From assembly GCA_947069175.1 (NCBI GenBank), contig CAMTDV010000002.1, forward strand, positions 9,403,054-9,467,053: DNA of 64,000 nucleotides, read 5' to 3'. Below the pieces are notes generated by a model. The model did no database searches and was not told the origin of the DNA. It saw nothing but the letters and a program-made list of their open reading frames with translations. A program made the translations under genes and the position numbers. The DNA is from Scalesia atractyloides (taxonomy: Eukaryota; Streptophyta; Magnoliopsida; Asterales; Asteraceae). Position 1 is the stretch's first letter, and each line of letters begins with the position of its first letter. Shown piece after piece: positions 1 to 12,098 of the stretch.

Positions 1-2481
1 ATTGTATGAACATAATAGAGAAATTTGGTTTAAAACGGTGGCCTAGAAAAGACGCCTACCGAATAATCGATAAAAGGCCTAAACAAGTTTGTCGAACTTA
101 ATTGCGCATTTCATATGCTAATAGACAGTTGACTCTTAAAAAGTCAAGCTGACCCATAATAAGATCAAATGGTAAATTTGGTGTAAAGTTCGTAATGTGG
201 GATAGTCTTGATAAATCATGACTAATCTAGCCATTTTTGCAAATGATAAATGATAGTTTGACGCTTGAAAAGCTAGGTGGAGGCTTGAGAAGAAGCGGAC
301 CAAACGGAACAAGTACGCGGAAAAAGGCATAATCGAACTTCAAGGTAAGTGAAGCTTACACCCTTATAGTAGAACACTTACTAATTGTATTGGTTATGAA
401 AAAGGTAAATTAGTATTTGAAATAAGAAGTTCCGACACAGAATAATACAGGTCGGAATAAGTGAAAATGGTGAGAAACCATTTTCGTCGTAATAAAGGGG
501 TAAAAATGGAAAGTTGGCCATGTGACGACAAATAAACAACGAGTGTTGAAAGATATACCTTATGGTGTAAACCATAATGGGTAAAAAGGATAAAAAGGTA
601 AATTGGTTACGAGTAAAAGTATAGAAAATAGAATAAGAAACAGACAACCGATGGCGTGAGCTATAAGGGGATAAACAAATTAAGAAATGATCTTTAATTA
701 ATATGATTATACGGTATAAACTGAAAAGAGTTACATGGATGAGATGGTAAATAAAATACCATCTCACAAGATAATATCGTCATTTACGCTAGATGGGTCA
801 AATGGTGATATGGTCGCCATTTGACAATAATGACTAATGTCGATTGTTGAGTTTTGTGTTCACAGAGAGAATAGCATACGGATTTACCTTGCTTTTAACT
901 AAAGCTTGATATTACGAAGTATTAAAATGGGTCAATGCTATGACCCGCGCCAGGTACGTGCAACGGGTCAAACTCTCAACAAGGACTTAAAGGTCCGATG
1001 AGAGCTAAATGAGTCATGACTGAACAATAGATTACCTAAGGTAAAGCAATTCTAATAATCTAAATTGTAGACATTATATTCTTAAGAATATAATGATTTT
1101 AAATAGGTTAAAGATAAATGTTCATATTTTGTCGAAGCATGATATTGAAAATCCTTCGACGTAAAAGAAGGGTCTAAGTTGACCAAAATGCCCTCGAGTG
1201 ATGAAATAAGTAAATGACTCTAATGTTAGTTTAAAAATGAGTTTTATAATATAATAGATTCTTTTGGTAGCATAGAAGCGAAAAGCATAAGCCTTTTTGG
1301 TTTAATGTCTTTTTAAATGGTCTTTTCTGTAAACTGTCAAACCAAAGGGCAGAAATTGGATAAAATGAATTTACGATAATAAATCCACCACAAAAAAAAA
1401 ATGTTGTAGTGGGAAATAGATAGATATCTTAGTGTGGAAATGATAAGATAGATAAGGTTTGGTTGAAAGAAGCGTTGGGTTACGCTAAAACAACCAAACA
1501 AATCAAAATAATAAATAAATAAAGGTTTAGTTGAATAAGCCGATGTATTTCGCTAAGGCAACTATACGAGTAATAATTGAGTGTTAATGCATATCAAAAT
1601 GGATGCGTAAATGTATAGTTTGGTTTATATGGGGTTAAAGGGCAAAATCGGGAAATATGAGCATAAACCGGGAATAAATGCATAATTCATATGAAATAAG
1701 TATCCGGGTCAAGGATTTTGGGTTAAATATGTAAGAAAACATTTTACGGTCATTTAGAAACAAGTTTCATGAGAAACGGATATAAATTTAATAAGTTACG
1801 AAAGTTTTCGTAATAAAAACGGCAGGACGTAAATTCTTGCGAGAGTTTACTTTAAGCTACGGCGGCCAGTCGTAGCCTATGGTGGGCAACTGATGAATGA
1901 AAATAGGAAATAATATTTTACGGGCATGTCACCATAAGTACCGAGTCGTGATTTAAATATTCGGGACTTGAAACGGGTCGAATGGTCAATTAATCAAATC
2001 TGGAGCAAATCTGCTGCAGAAGGTACCGTCGTGGACGCCACACCATTGATTCGACGCATTAAACTATTGTCTACGGTAGTAAAGCTCCGACGCTAGTTAT
2101 CAAGGGGCGTCGCCGACGCAGCAAGGTGCCGCCGCCGATGCCACCTTAAATTTTAAATTTCTCTTTTGATTTATTTGACTAGTTCGTTAAGTTGTATTTT
2201 TCGGTAATTTGCTATAATACTAATATTTTGCAAATTCCAGTTTAGGGTAATCGCAAGCACTTCCGGAGAACGATCAAGGCCGATGAAGAACCGAATACGA
2301 TCAAAGACCAAGCTTCCGCATTTGGTTTCAAGGATATGGAACTAATCAGTAACGCCTTGTCAAAATGTTATCGTTGATAAAGTTCTAATAAACTCGAAAA
2401 TTTGTAGTGACGTATATTCGCATTTACTCGTTTAAATACGAAATTTTTATAGAAATTTCAATATAATAAGACAGTCTTACA
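1..2481 (+). mobile_element. Partial long LTR (Gypsy-like), right end only
   Basis: This is the reverse complement of the start of the solo LTR at 36390-39332, and the match is visible along most of its length (for example 60-360 against 38140-38400, and 1700-1860 against 36860-37000). It ends GTCTTACA at 2481, the same terminus as that family. The left end lies outside the window. The bases after 2481 are not a primer-binding site, so this is either a solo LTR or the 3' LTR of an element to the left. A diverged copy of the family's GC-rich palindrome lies near 1855-1890. No coding potential is seen. Confidence 0.8.
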
Positions 2482-4600
2482 GGTTAGGGGGTTTAGGTCT
2501 TTTCGTAGTAATGCACATGTGTAGTACTTATTTTTTTATATATAAAAAATAGCGAAATTTAGTAAAAAAATGTATTGTAATCTTTTAGTTCTCATTTAAA
2601 CTAATTTTCTCATAATCTATCCTCTATATATATGGCTGGGTTTATTTCAGACCTCTAGATAATTACAGAACTTTCAAAACTCCGATTAAACAATCATTAT
2701 ATATATTTTTTTATCATTTATTATATGTATTTTATGATTAGATACATCTTAATAGTAATTTACATATGTGTAATAACCAAATTATATATACTCGTCAGAA
2801 GTAATTACATATTTGTAAAAAAAAAAACTGGTTTACATATGTGTAATTATAAAATTTCATATAGAAAAAGATAAAACGACAGTTTTGCCCCTCATGAAGG
2901 GGCACATGATCGGCCTTAACTATGAAAATGGAAGGAAGTTAGTACAAAGGATTTGCGGTGTACAAAAGTTTCAAATAAAGGATACTCGGTGTAATTTTTA
3001 AAGATGAAGGACACACGATGCAAATTAGTGTGAAGTTAAAGGACAAACCATGTAATTTACTCTAAAATATATCTATAATAATTATATGTTTGTTATTGTT
3101 TAATGCACATTAAGGGTAAGATCAAATAAAAAGTTATTTTTGACTAAGTATGATGAGAATGAATCTTAACCACTCATTTTTCAAATCAATGGTTAACATG
3201 AAAATATAGAAAAAAAAAAGATGAATGTAAGGGAATCTTGGAAAATCCTATTTAATAACTTTCTATATTCACATGCAAGGCACATACGTATTCCACCCAC
3301 ATTTTTTAAATGTTCATAAGTTTTTTATGCGACAATATTTTTTCATAAAAATTTCACCATAAAATCAAGCGTATTTTTATTTTTAATTTGAGTACCATAT
3401 TGTTATATAAAATATAACGACTAAAAAGCACACAAAAATGTGTTGTATAGCATTTTTTGTGCTGGATTTTTGTAATGCATTTTTGTGCTGAATTTTTTTG
3501 TTTTAGAATTTTTTTCTGAATTTTTTGTACTGGATTTTTTTGTGCTAGATTTTTTTGTAATGATTTTTTTAACTAGATTTTTTGTTACATATTTTAGAAA
3601 GACTGAAATCAAACATTAATCTTATCATCTCCAATTGCCTCAACAATCTCATTCTTAACCACAAGCCCAATCACAAAGTAATTAACAATTAATTTTAAAA
3701 AAAGCATGAAATAATTCCAAATTCATTCGTTTAAATTAACAATTGATTTAAAAAAAAGGCATTAAAAACTTGTAAAAGCTTGACTGGCCCACGCACTTTT
3801 TTAAAAGTTGAAACTATTTTAAACTTAAGATTCAAATAATTGTAAAGCTTCATTAATCATAAACCATTCTTTGATATATTCAATTTGAAAAGAGATTCCA
3901 TATAAAGTTCTAAACCCTCCCCATATAAAATTAAATCATAATAATAACCGAAGTTTAAAATATCAACAATATTATATTTTTTATTCATGACAAATAAAAA
4001 AACAAAAGCAATTGATTATAAGCAATATTTTCAAATTTATAACTGAATCGATCATTGTATTGTATGTCATATCCTGAGGATCGGTTTGAAAAAATTGAAT
4101 GATATCATAAATAATTTACAAGATAAAAATATATATAAAAAACTAAAATAAAATTCACAACTACGTTATCATTTGATGTGAGTCTATAAGTGATCCAAAA
4201 ATGTCGTTCGAAAAAAATATCTATGATATATACAATACAGTTCTCGGTCTAGCACAACATCGATACGATTTTTGAAAACAATGATTATAAACTTATATCT
4301 ATATAACACATTAGTCTAATACAACACCGATATCCGAATCATCGACAACGATATTTCCGAACAGATAGGTAATACCCGACCACCATATCCGAGAACACGT
4401 CTACTCCTCTAGTCCCCTTCTAAGTTAAGATGATTAAAACCAATAATATGCTAGGAACATATGCCCCATCATCTTTTCAATAAGTTAAAGTTGATTAAAA
4501 CTAATAATAATCTTAGGGAACATATACCCATCATCTTTTCAATAATATAAATTTAATATTATTAGTTTTAAACATTAGAAAGACATGTAGAAAAAACAAA
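2482..4600. other. AT-rich intergenic DNA upstream of the TLC gene
   Basis: No credible gene is seen. It contains short AT-rich, MITE-like patches (near 2610-2900 and 2880-3060), a T-rich minisatellite (listed separately) and poly-A tracts. The segment 4190-4230 shares a short motif with 42890-42930 and, inverted, with 50160-50190, which suggests a dispersed repeat. Confidence 0.5.
3440..3600. repeat. T-rich minisatellite
   Basis: Imperfect tandem units built around TTTTTGTGCTGGATTTTT. They give a lysine/serine/threonine-rich open frame on the minus strand that is a by-product of the repeat and not a gene. Confidence 0.7.
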
Positions 4601-5022
4601 AACTTGGAAAATCTTGATTGCATATACATACCCTTCTCCTTCTGGGTCCAAAGGTCAGCAGACTTGTGCGTTATTTTTGGTCAAAATCCAGCTAAGAACA
4701 ACATTGCCCCCCATACTTCCTCAATTCAAAATTATTTTCTTCTTATATTGAAACAATTTTCCTTCACTTCCCTTAGTTTGATTACACCAGTGTTCTGTTC
4801 GTACCCAAATCATTATCTTGAACAATCTTAATTCAGAATCATCCACAAAACCCTAGTAAGTTTATGCGTTTTTATTACGAATTATGCAACTTTTATAATG
4901 GGTTTATGTAATTATTTGGATCTTGAGTTGGGTTTTTGTTAATTTTGCTCATGGTGTATGATTTGTGTAGTTTGTTGTTTATGCAGCTGGGTTTTGCTGC
5001 AGTTTTTGAAGAGGAAAACCCC
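4600..5022 (+). other. Probable 5' leader of the TLC gene, with a leader intron
   Basis: A likely leader intron runs from 4856 (donor GTAAGT after AACCCTA) to 4986 (acceptor ATGCAG), before the start codon at 5023. It is inferred from splice-site quality and the position just upstream of a conserved coding exon. AT-rich TATA-like sequence lies around 4540-4565. The transcription start is not known. Confidence 0.5.
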
Positions 5023-7978
5023 ATGGATGAAAGGGTCTTGAATCATGGTTATCCGGGTCTTAGCATCATTGCTGATCATGCAACTTCAAGTAATCAAATC
5101 CGGTGGTTGATTTCAGTTTTTGGGGGAGTTGTCATGTGTAAAATTGTAAGTACTGCCTTGTGTTCGTATATTGTATGTTGTTTTTTTAATATAATAACTG
5201 AAGTCCAGTTAGATTTTGAGCTTGAATTATGAATTCAGCCATGATTGGAGTACCATATTCCATGGTTGTAAAAGTCCCTACTAGTCTCCGATTAGTCTTC
5301 GGTTAATCGATAATCGGAGGTTCACCGATTAATGATTAATCGCCAGGTGGTCAATGACGGTCCTATTCTGGCCAAATTTTGGGTAGATCCTGGCTAAATT
5401 TTGACCAAACTTTATAAATTCCCGCCAATTACTTAAAAAGATGGGTCAACAAGGGGTTAAAACATGTCTATTTTAAAAAACTACATATAAAAATGTGTGT
5501 ACATATATAACTAAAAATTACATATAAAAAACCCAATCCGATTAATCGCTAGTCGGTACTCCAGCGACCGACTAGCGCCTGGCGATTCTTACAACACTTC
5601 CATATTCATGTACAAAGTTATTAGGATGTTCTTTCCCTTAAGCCTTATGGGGTGTTTGGATGTGTGATGATATAATATTGAATAGAAGATAGGGTGTAGA
5701 AGCAAGTTTAGTTTACCCTTTGATAATTGAATTTGTTTTAGCTTAAATCAAGTTTTTTATTCATAATTGGTTACTTGACACTTAAGTTTGGTTTTAAAAA
5801 GCGCATATGACTTGTGGGCATTTCAGGACCTTGAGGGTGGGTCAAAATCATGGTCCTGAGGAGGCTGACATGTAAAAATGACCGACAGGATAAAGAGATT
5901 ATGAATGATTTTAGTTAATGAAAAGTATGATAAGTAAGAGAGATGCAACTCTGGTTGTACATAAAGCTTATTTGGTTGTACATAGAGCAATGCCTCATGT
6001 ACATGAAGCTCTTGTCTTGTGCCTTGACTTTTGAGACCTAAACGCCTTGGAGCCCATCGCGCTTTTTAATAAAACTCAAGTCCTGATAATCAAACCTGTC
6101 ACTTTTAAAGCACACCCCCTTAACCAAATTTTGCAGCTTCAAGTCTGATTGCAATTAGATAACCTTAATCTTTTGACATCATATGTTAATAAGCTTTATT
6201 TTCCTTTTATTCTAAGATGGTTATGATCTTGTCTTGAAGGCCTATGAACTTACAGGTATAATTAGCCCCTTGGTCTTCAAAGGATTTAACAAACTTGATA
6301 ACAAGCAGAAACTTGAATGGAAAAAACAGGTTATATTCCTTTTACCTAACTGCCTATCATCTTTTCTTCGTATACCTTTATTCTAGAGCTTCAATATACG
6401 GTATAGTACTATAATCTAACTTGATATTGATTTTTTTGTGCTTTTAGGGGCTTTTCCACATTCCATGCACTTTTTGCAGCCATTGGTTCTGTATACCTTT
6501 TGGTCTTTACAAATCTTTTCGATGAGCAAGCTAAAGAGGAATTGATTGTCAACCGATCATCTGCAGCATCCGACACTCTACTTGGGGTATGTCTTTTTTA
6601 CTATTTGCACTTTATTTACTTATATATGGGCCGATTCAGGTCAAATTTAATCTTGAATATGTTAACTGAAAAAAAAAGTTGCTAAAAAGAGAACATGTCA
6701 AATAGGACGTATAAGTCAAACAAGTCGAAAGTTGCTCCTAAACTGTTCTATTCAAAGATTTAGGTTATTGTGATAATGATTTTTTTACGTTTATTATTAT
6801 TATTTGTAATTATATGTAATGCTTTAAATATTTGTTAAAAATTGATTTTTGGTTTTGTTATTTTTTGAATTGTTTTTATCTAGGAGCATTACAAAAATCA
6901 ATTCTTGGTGTTATTAAACAAGTGCCCGTAAGTAATGACCATGTAATGTTTTTATATATTATGGGTTATATTCGTATTGGTGTGAGACGTTATAGATACG
7001 GTGGTGGGTCCCATTTATATGAAATTAAACTATGATCCACATTCATGTTCTTTTACGGTTGCAGATGTCAATCGGTTATTTCTTTTCAGACTTGGCGATG
7101 ATTATATGGACTTATCCAACCTTAGGCGGAGTTGAATATGTAAGTTTTCTTTGACTTGGGTTAAACAAATTAAACATATACATATCAGGGGTAATTTAGT
7201 CATTTTCGTTATGGGTTTTCTTCCTAATCTTAATCTGTCATGTGTTTACAGTTATTGCACCATGGACTTTCTTTGTTTGCCATTATTCAGTCCCTTATAA
7301 GTGGCCAAGTTCAATTTTACATCCTTATGGTTCTTTTCACAGAGATCACAACCCCCTTTGTGAACTTAAGATGGTAATAAACTAAAATTCGACGTTAATA
7401 ATTCAGTTATTCGTATTTTAAAATTCCAAAAATCGATCATTTCATATGCATACGCAGGTATCTAGATGTTGCCAGGATGAAGAACTCCACACTATACTTG
7501 TTGAATGGCGTTGCGATGTTTATAGGGTGGTTGGTAATGTCATTGTACCCTAAATCTCGTTGTAACCAATTCATGAAAACATAAAAAGGGGGGGGGGGGG
7601 GGGGTACATTTGTCTTTTTGGTGATAAACGTTGACGGTTGTGCAGGTGGCAAGGGTCATCTTGTTCGTCTACTTTTTCTACCACATGTTTACACATTTTG
7701 ATCAGGTAAAGTTTCGAACTGATGAGTTACAATCCATTTATTCAAGTCGGTCCAAAAAGTACTTTTGATGTATGCAACCTTTTAAATTTGATATGACCCG
7801 TCATTCAACTTATCTGATCCGCCCATTCTGGCACCAGGTGAAGTATGTTTTTTATCCGATGGGATATTACACCTTGTTGACGGTCCCACCGACGTTAGCG
7901 GTGATGAATTTGTTTTGGTTTTGGAAGATTGCCAAAGGAATGATAAAAACTCTCTCCAAGTTAAGAAAGCAAAGTTAA
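5023..7978 (+). CDS. TLC (TRAM/LAG1/CLN8) domain membrane protein, TMEM56/TLCD4-like, eight exons
   Basis: Coding exons are 5023-5145, 6240-6329, 6448-6586, 7065-7139, 7252-7373, 7458-7533, 7646-7705 and 7838-7978 (TAA), all with GT-AG introns. The conceptual protein of about 274 residues matches plant TLC-domain proteins such as Arabidopsis At1g31300 as recalled: a hydrophobic N-terminal segment (RWLISVFGGVV), then GFSTFHALFA, VNRSSAASDTLLG, SDLAMIIW, LGGVEY, LLHHGLSLF, FTEITTPFVNLRW and FFYHMFTHFDQ, ending LLTVPPTLAVMNLFWFWKIAKG. Several membrane helices are evident. The family includes lipid-handling proteins, but this protein's substrate cannot be read from sequence. The exons sum to 826 nt, one more than a multiple of three. 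The excess fits a run of six A at 6321-6326: five would join the frame of exon 2 to that of exon 3 through an arginine. This is either a sequencing or assembly error or a real frameshift. Intron 1 (1.1 kb) holds a MITE and a dispersed repeat. Confidence 0.85.
5270..5599. mobile_element. MITE-like element in TLC intron 1
   Basis: The ends are imperfect inverted repeats: TTGTAAAAGTCCCTA on the left, and a right end whose reverse complement is TTGTAAGAATCGCCA. Related GATTAATCG and CTAGTCGG motifs are inverted inside. No clean target duplication was found. A hAT-type MITE is the likeliest class. Confidence 0.5.
5825..6010 (+). repeat. Dispersed repeat shared with the uniporter intron
   Basis: This stretch of TLC intron 1 matches 58785-58960 in intron 1 of the calcium uniporter gene, in the same orientation. 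Shared blocks include GGGTCAAAAT, GAGGCTGA, AAAGAGAT and TGGTTGTACATAGAGC. No protein coding is seen. Confidence 0.7.
7588..7604 (+). repeat. G17 homopolymer in a TLC intron
   Basis: Seventeen consecutive G lie in the intron between 7534 and 7645. The tract could form a G-quadruplex and is also prone to length error. Confidence 0.9.
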
Positions 7979-8289
7979 TTAGCACTAGTTTGTTGTTATG
8001 GAAACAAACTGTTGATTTGTAAGCAAAGTTAAACATGTGGATGTTCTATGTAATTAAATTTGATCGTAAATTCATAATAATAATAATCAATTTTTATTGC
8101 TGGAGATATAAGGTTTTAAATAATAATAAAAGGTTATTCATTTTTTTATAAAGTTTGTTGAGGTTTTATATTTAATTCATCTTGTTGCATAACTGAAAAT
8201 CACGTAGGTAGCTTGTGTTATACATTTATAGTTATCACAGAACAATTTTACACAAGTGTAGAACATGCTATATTTGCATAATCCTTTAG

Positions 8290-8995
8290 CGTATAAGGCT
8301 GGCTGTTGTGGGACATGTGAGGGAGTGGCTCTAGCCACGTCAGTGCCATCTTGGCTCACGAGCACCACAACACGGTGCTGCGAGCGCGGCCGCAAGGAAG
8401 AGACGTGAGTATGGTAGCAGCAGGATCATGACCGTTTAAGCATTGGGGACCACCCAGTAGCCGTTGGAGATTTAAAAAATCGAAATTTATTATTTTACTT
8501 TATTTAAACCCTCTAAACCTTTATAAAAATACCCATCTTTCATCATCCTTCAAAAAACAATGTATTCCGATTTGTGGGGCTCGAATGCTTACTAGCTTGC
8601 GTTAGAAAACGATGGAGCCGAGGAGTACGACACTGAGATTCGGAAAATATCAAGTAGTATCGCGGCGACGGCGCCAATGAAAATTGAGAAACAAAGGTTG
8701 AGGAATTTGGACTTTCTTACCAAGGACTTCAGCAACCTATCACCGAGTCACCGAGGGATACTTGAAAAGGAGCATGAGCGTATCGCAAAGGAACTCAAGA
8801 AAGATCAAAGCACGAGGGACTAGATTTTTTTTTATCGGTGTCTAAAAGAAAAAAATGTTTGATGTTATTTTATTATGTTTTATGTTCTATGTTTTATTAT
8901 AAAATTTATCTTTTGAATTTATATTGTTTATTTACATTTTTAATAAAAAAGTCACTGAAGCCACTGCTCACCTAGACCACAACAGGGTCATGAGG
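8290..8995 (+). mobile_element. PIF/Harbinger-like deletion derivative
   Basis: The ends are imperfectly inverted: GGCTGTTGTGG near 8298-8312 against CCACAACAGGG near 8979-8989, each followed inward by related sequence (GTGAGGGAGTGGCT on the left; the reverse complement of the right gives GTGAGCAGTGGCT). A short ORF resembling the C-terminal tail of the Myb/SANT-like accessory protein (ORF1) of PIF/Harbinger elements lies between them. No transposase is seen. The exact ends and target duplication are uncertain. Confidence 0.5.
8560..8823 (+). pseudogene. PIF/Harbinger ORF1-like remnant with an in-frame stop
   Basis: From the ATG at 8560 the frame reads MYSDLWGSNAY, meets TAG at 8593-8595, then stays open to the TAG at 8821. 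The downstream part contains NLDFLTKDFSNLSPSHRG and EKEHERIAKELKKD. This charged helical tail is recalled from Myb/SANT-like proteins (often annotated as glutathione S-transferase T3-like) encoded by plant PIF/Harbinger elements. The normal N-terminal Myb domain is missing, so it is a truncated, nonsense-bearing copy. The family assignment is from memory of the tail. Confidence 0.5.
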
Positions 8996-9235
8996 CTTCA
9001 ACGCCAGGTAAAGCAATATTACAGAATGAATCCGGGTGTTAGCTTGAGCACAAGGGGTAGTCTAAGACTTTTTTCATCATCAATCATTTAAGCTCATATG
9101 ATATATGACACTATTTTGTGTTTGATTTTTTTCATCATCATCGTTGATTGTGGTTGTAACACCCCAAATTTCATATGTTTTATTATAGTACTATATGTAT
9201 GATGTCTTAAGGGTAAGATGGTAGTTGAGACTTTT

Positions 9236-12078
9236 TGTAAGACCCAAACACGTTTTGAACCAAAATGACGCGGCGGAAATACGAATCATAAAATTCTTTC
9301 TTTATAATTGTTCTGTCATACTTGAAAACCATTTCTAAAACGAATTCTTAAATTAATACATCGTTCATCCTTAGTTAATGAGACTCTTTTAATATACGAA
9401 TATAAACCACGTGACCACTTCTTCGTACAATCCATAATCTTAGACTCGATCCTCGTCCACTTGTCCACTAGGATGATAATAATGACCCGAATAACCTGCA
9501 ATCACCATATATAACTAACACATTAGTAAATGGTGACATGATACATAAATTAATAAATATATAAACAATCCGTAGCCAAGTGGCAATCTATATATGTTTA
9601 CTACTCCATTAAGATGTTCTTCCGAATTCTTTCTTTACTCCGGACCTCCAGCCCAATACTTACATACCTGCATTTCCATTTCATTCTCATAGACGACTCA
9701 GTTAGTATCATCAATATTCATATATATTAACACCATACTTAACCTCATACGAATCTCACTTATTTGGAAACATTAGGTTTATTAACTTGCATACATCTTA
9801 TCTGACCCAACTACTCTTTAAATAATAATCCTACTTGACACATGCATAAGTATAAACAATCTTAACTACAAACATCTAGTTTGATCATGCATCCAAAACT
9901 TCAATAGTGCACTTAAATTTCTTAAATCATCGAATACATTAGTTATACGGAGTTCATAACGTAACAAATTAAACATGAACGCCTAAAACAACAAAATCAG
10001 AATTTAACAACAAGGCCCGCCGTAAGCTACGGCTGGGTGGCCGTAGCTTACGGCCTAACAAGCACAAAAAGGCAGCAAGTGCCTGCCGTAGCCTACGGCT
10101 GGCAGCCGTAGGTTACGGCACAGAGCTGCCGAATCCATTTTGCCCTTTTTCCAGCAGAAACTACGTAACTTCTTCAATATTCATTTGTTTCACTTGGGAC
10201 TCGTTTCTAGTTGACCGTAGAACATTTGTCTACGTGCCTTACCCGAAATCCTTGACCGGGTTCTTAACTTTTACGAGATTACGCCGCCATTACATGGTTC
10301 AAGCACATTAATTTGACCCGTTTGGCTTCACCCAGTTATTTTCGACATAGTTAGGTACTATCGACCCACTACAAAATACTTACCTTAGTACTCGCATTTA
10401 CTACATAATTTTACATGATTCCCCCACATTCTTAAGTATCAAAACTTTTTATGCTTACTAAGAAATGAATCGGAAGTCACTTACCTTAAGAGTCCATTAC
10501 GTACATGCTTCCTCGCATCCATCCCGTTAACTATCCATGCTTTCACCCACCTTGCTATGGTCCTGTACTTTCATATCCTTATGGTTATCACATTATTAGC
10601 ATACACACACGTTCTAAATTATATTCATTTCACATTCATGTTCTATATTGACCTTTACAAGTCAAATACCAACAACATAATGCATAAGCTAGCAAATCAC
10701 ATTTTCATTCCACATAAATCTTTATGTCGTCACATATAACACTTATTGATATAGCATGTACCTTACGATTTTCGTAACATTACATTTGTGGCCAAATCCC
10801 TTACTATGCTATTCATGCACAATTGACTTTCAGAAAGTCAACTGTCCATTTTATAAATTATCACTTAGGTTCATACGTCCTCAACATTATAGTAGATTAT
10901 ACTATGGACATCACACACATTTCATACTCATGTAGTAACACTCATATAACTACATGGTCACTTAGTTGCACATATACACATGAATAATCATTTTCATTTA
11001 TACTAGCATTCTCCATGATTCTTCATTTATCAAATGACCCATATTTAGCTATGGCAACATATTTTCTTTCTAGAATCTTATGGGCTTTGCATTCTCTTCT
11101 TAATCAAAATTGGGCACTTACTCAAACATATGGCGAGCTTCATACTATTCAAACACAAGGTACAAGTTCTTAGTGTGTCGTACTAATAAATCTCAATTTC
11201 CACATGAACTTCATCTAATAATACATTCCTCAAGTTAGTTTACTACCAAATATACCATTATCACTTTCTATGCATATCTATCCACTACTTATGTACAATT
11301 TCATAGATTAATGCCATTGAGACATTTCATCAAACACTTGGCGGGCGTACTACTTTTTAAGCATGTTGTACAAGTATTTCATGCTTATATTCCTATTTCT
11401 TGCTTTCATTTATCAAATACAACTAATCATCCATTAATTTCATATCATAATAAACTTTTCTAATAATAATTCATCACATGAAACATACTACATAAAAAAT
11501 TGCACAAATATTGAAAAAGGATGCTTCATCCATATCATCATCCTTACTACTACAAGTGGGTTTCACCCAAAACACCAAATGACATCAAAAATCTTGTATA
11601 ATTCATGTTCCATATGGTGATTCTAACATGTATTCATGCTCAATTCATACTAATTCATGATTTCATCATAACCCACTTCATACAAAATTTACCAAATTAA
11701 ATCATACAACTTACCAAGTGATTGTTAGGGCTAGATGATGTCGTTTCTTCATTCATGCAAGAGATTGGTTTCCAATTTCCTTATCAATTTCTTGTAGTTG
11801 TTTGTGAGTCCTCCTGCTCTCTCTCATGTATGTCAACACACACACACACAAGAATACACACACTAAACTCCTGCACTTTCTATTTAATTATAACTTCACC
11901 TAAAACTTTCACCTTTAGTCCCTTGTGTTAGCTACTTGGTCACTAATGACACAATCTTCTTTCCTCACTAGCTTTATTAAGCATTTTGCTACATTAAATA
12001 ACCTAGTTATTTTATTTCATACTATAAAACATGGACACATATTAGCGAATTTAACAATTCGAGTTTTGGGGCGTTACA
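9236..12078 (-). repeat. 3' LTR (2,843 bp) of the nested element
   Basis: On the minus strand it starts TGTAACGCCCC at 12078 and ends GGGTCTTACA at 9236. It contains two long GC-rich hairpins (10019-10054 and 10084-10120). The stretch 10150-10320 is clearly related to 36870-37030 in another LTR of this window. Confidence 0.85.
10019..10120. repeat. Paired GC-rich hairpins in the LTR
   Basis: 10019-10033 (GCCGTAAGCTACGGC) pairs perfectly with 10040-10054 over a 6-base loop. 10084-10099 pairs with 10105-10120 over a 5-base loop with one mismatch. Related palindromes occur at 16301-16336, 36733-36763, near 1855-1890 and, decayed, at 13254-13290. Confidence 0.9.
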
Positions 12079-12098
12079 AGTCTACCCTCCTTAAAGAG
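12079..12098 (-). promoter_or_regulatory. Polypurine tract next to the 3' LTR
   Basis: Read on the minus strand this is CTCTTTAAGGAGGGTAGACT, directly before the TGTAACGCCCC start of the LTR. This is the expected position and composition for the plus-strand primer of a plant Gypsy-type element. Confidence 0.7.

Noticed and set aside
3421..3612. Lys/Ser/Thr-rich open frame on the minus strand
   Set aside because: It is the translation of a T-rich minisatellite with no domain and no gene context.
6880..6927. An extra TLC exon (AG-bounded, GT donor)
   Set aside because: Exon 3 joins the exon at 7065 in phase and matches the family without it. The extra segment has no family counterpart.
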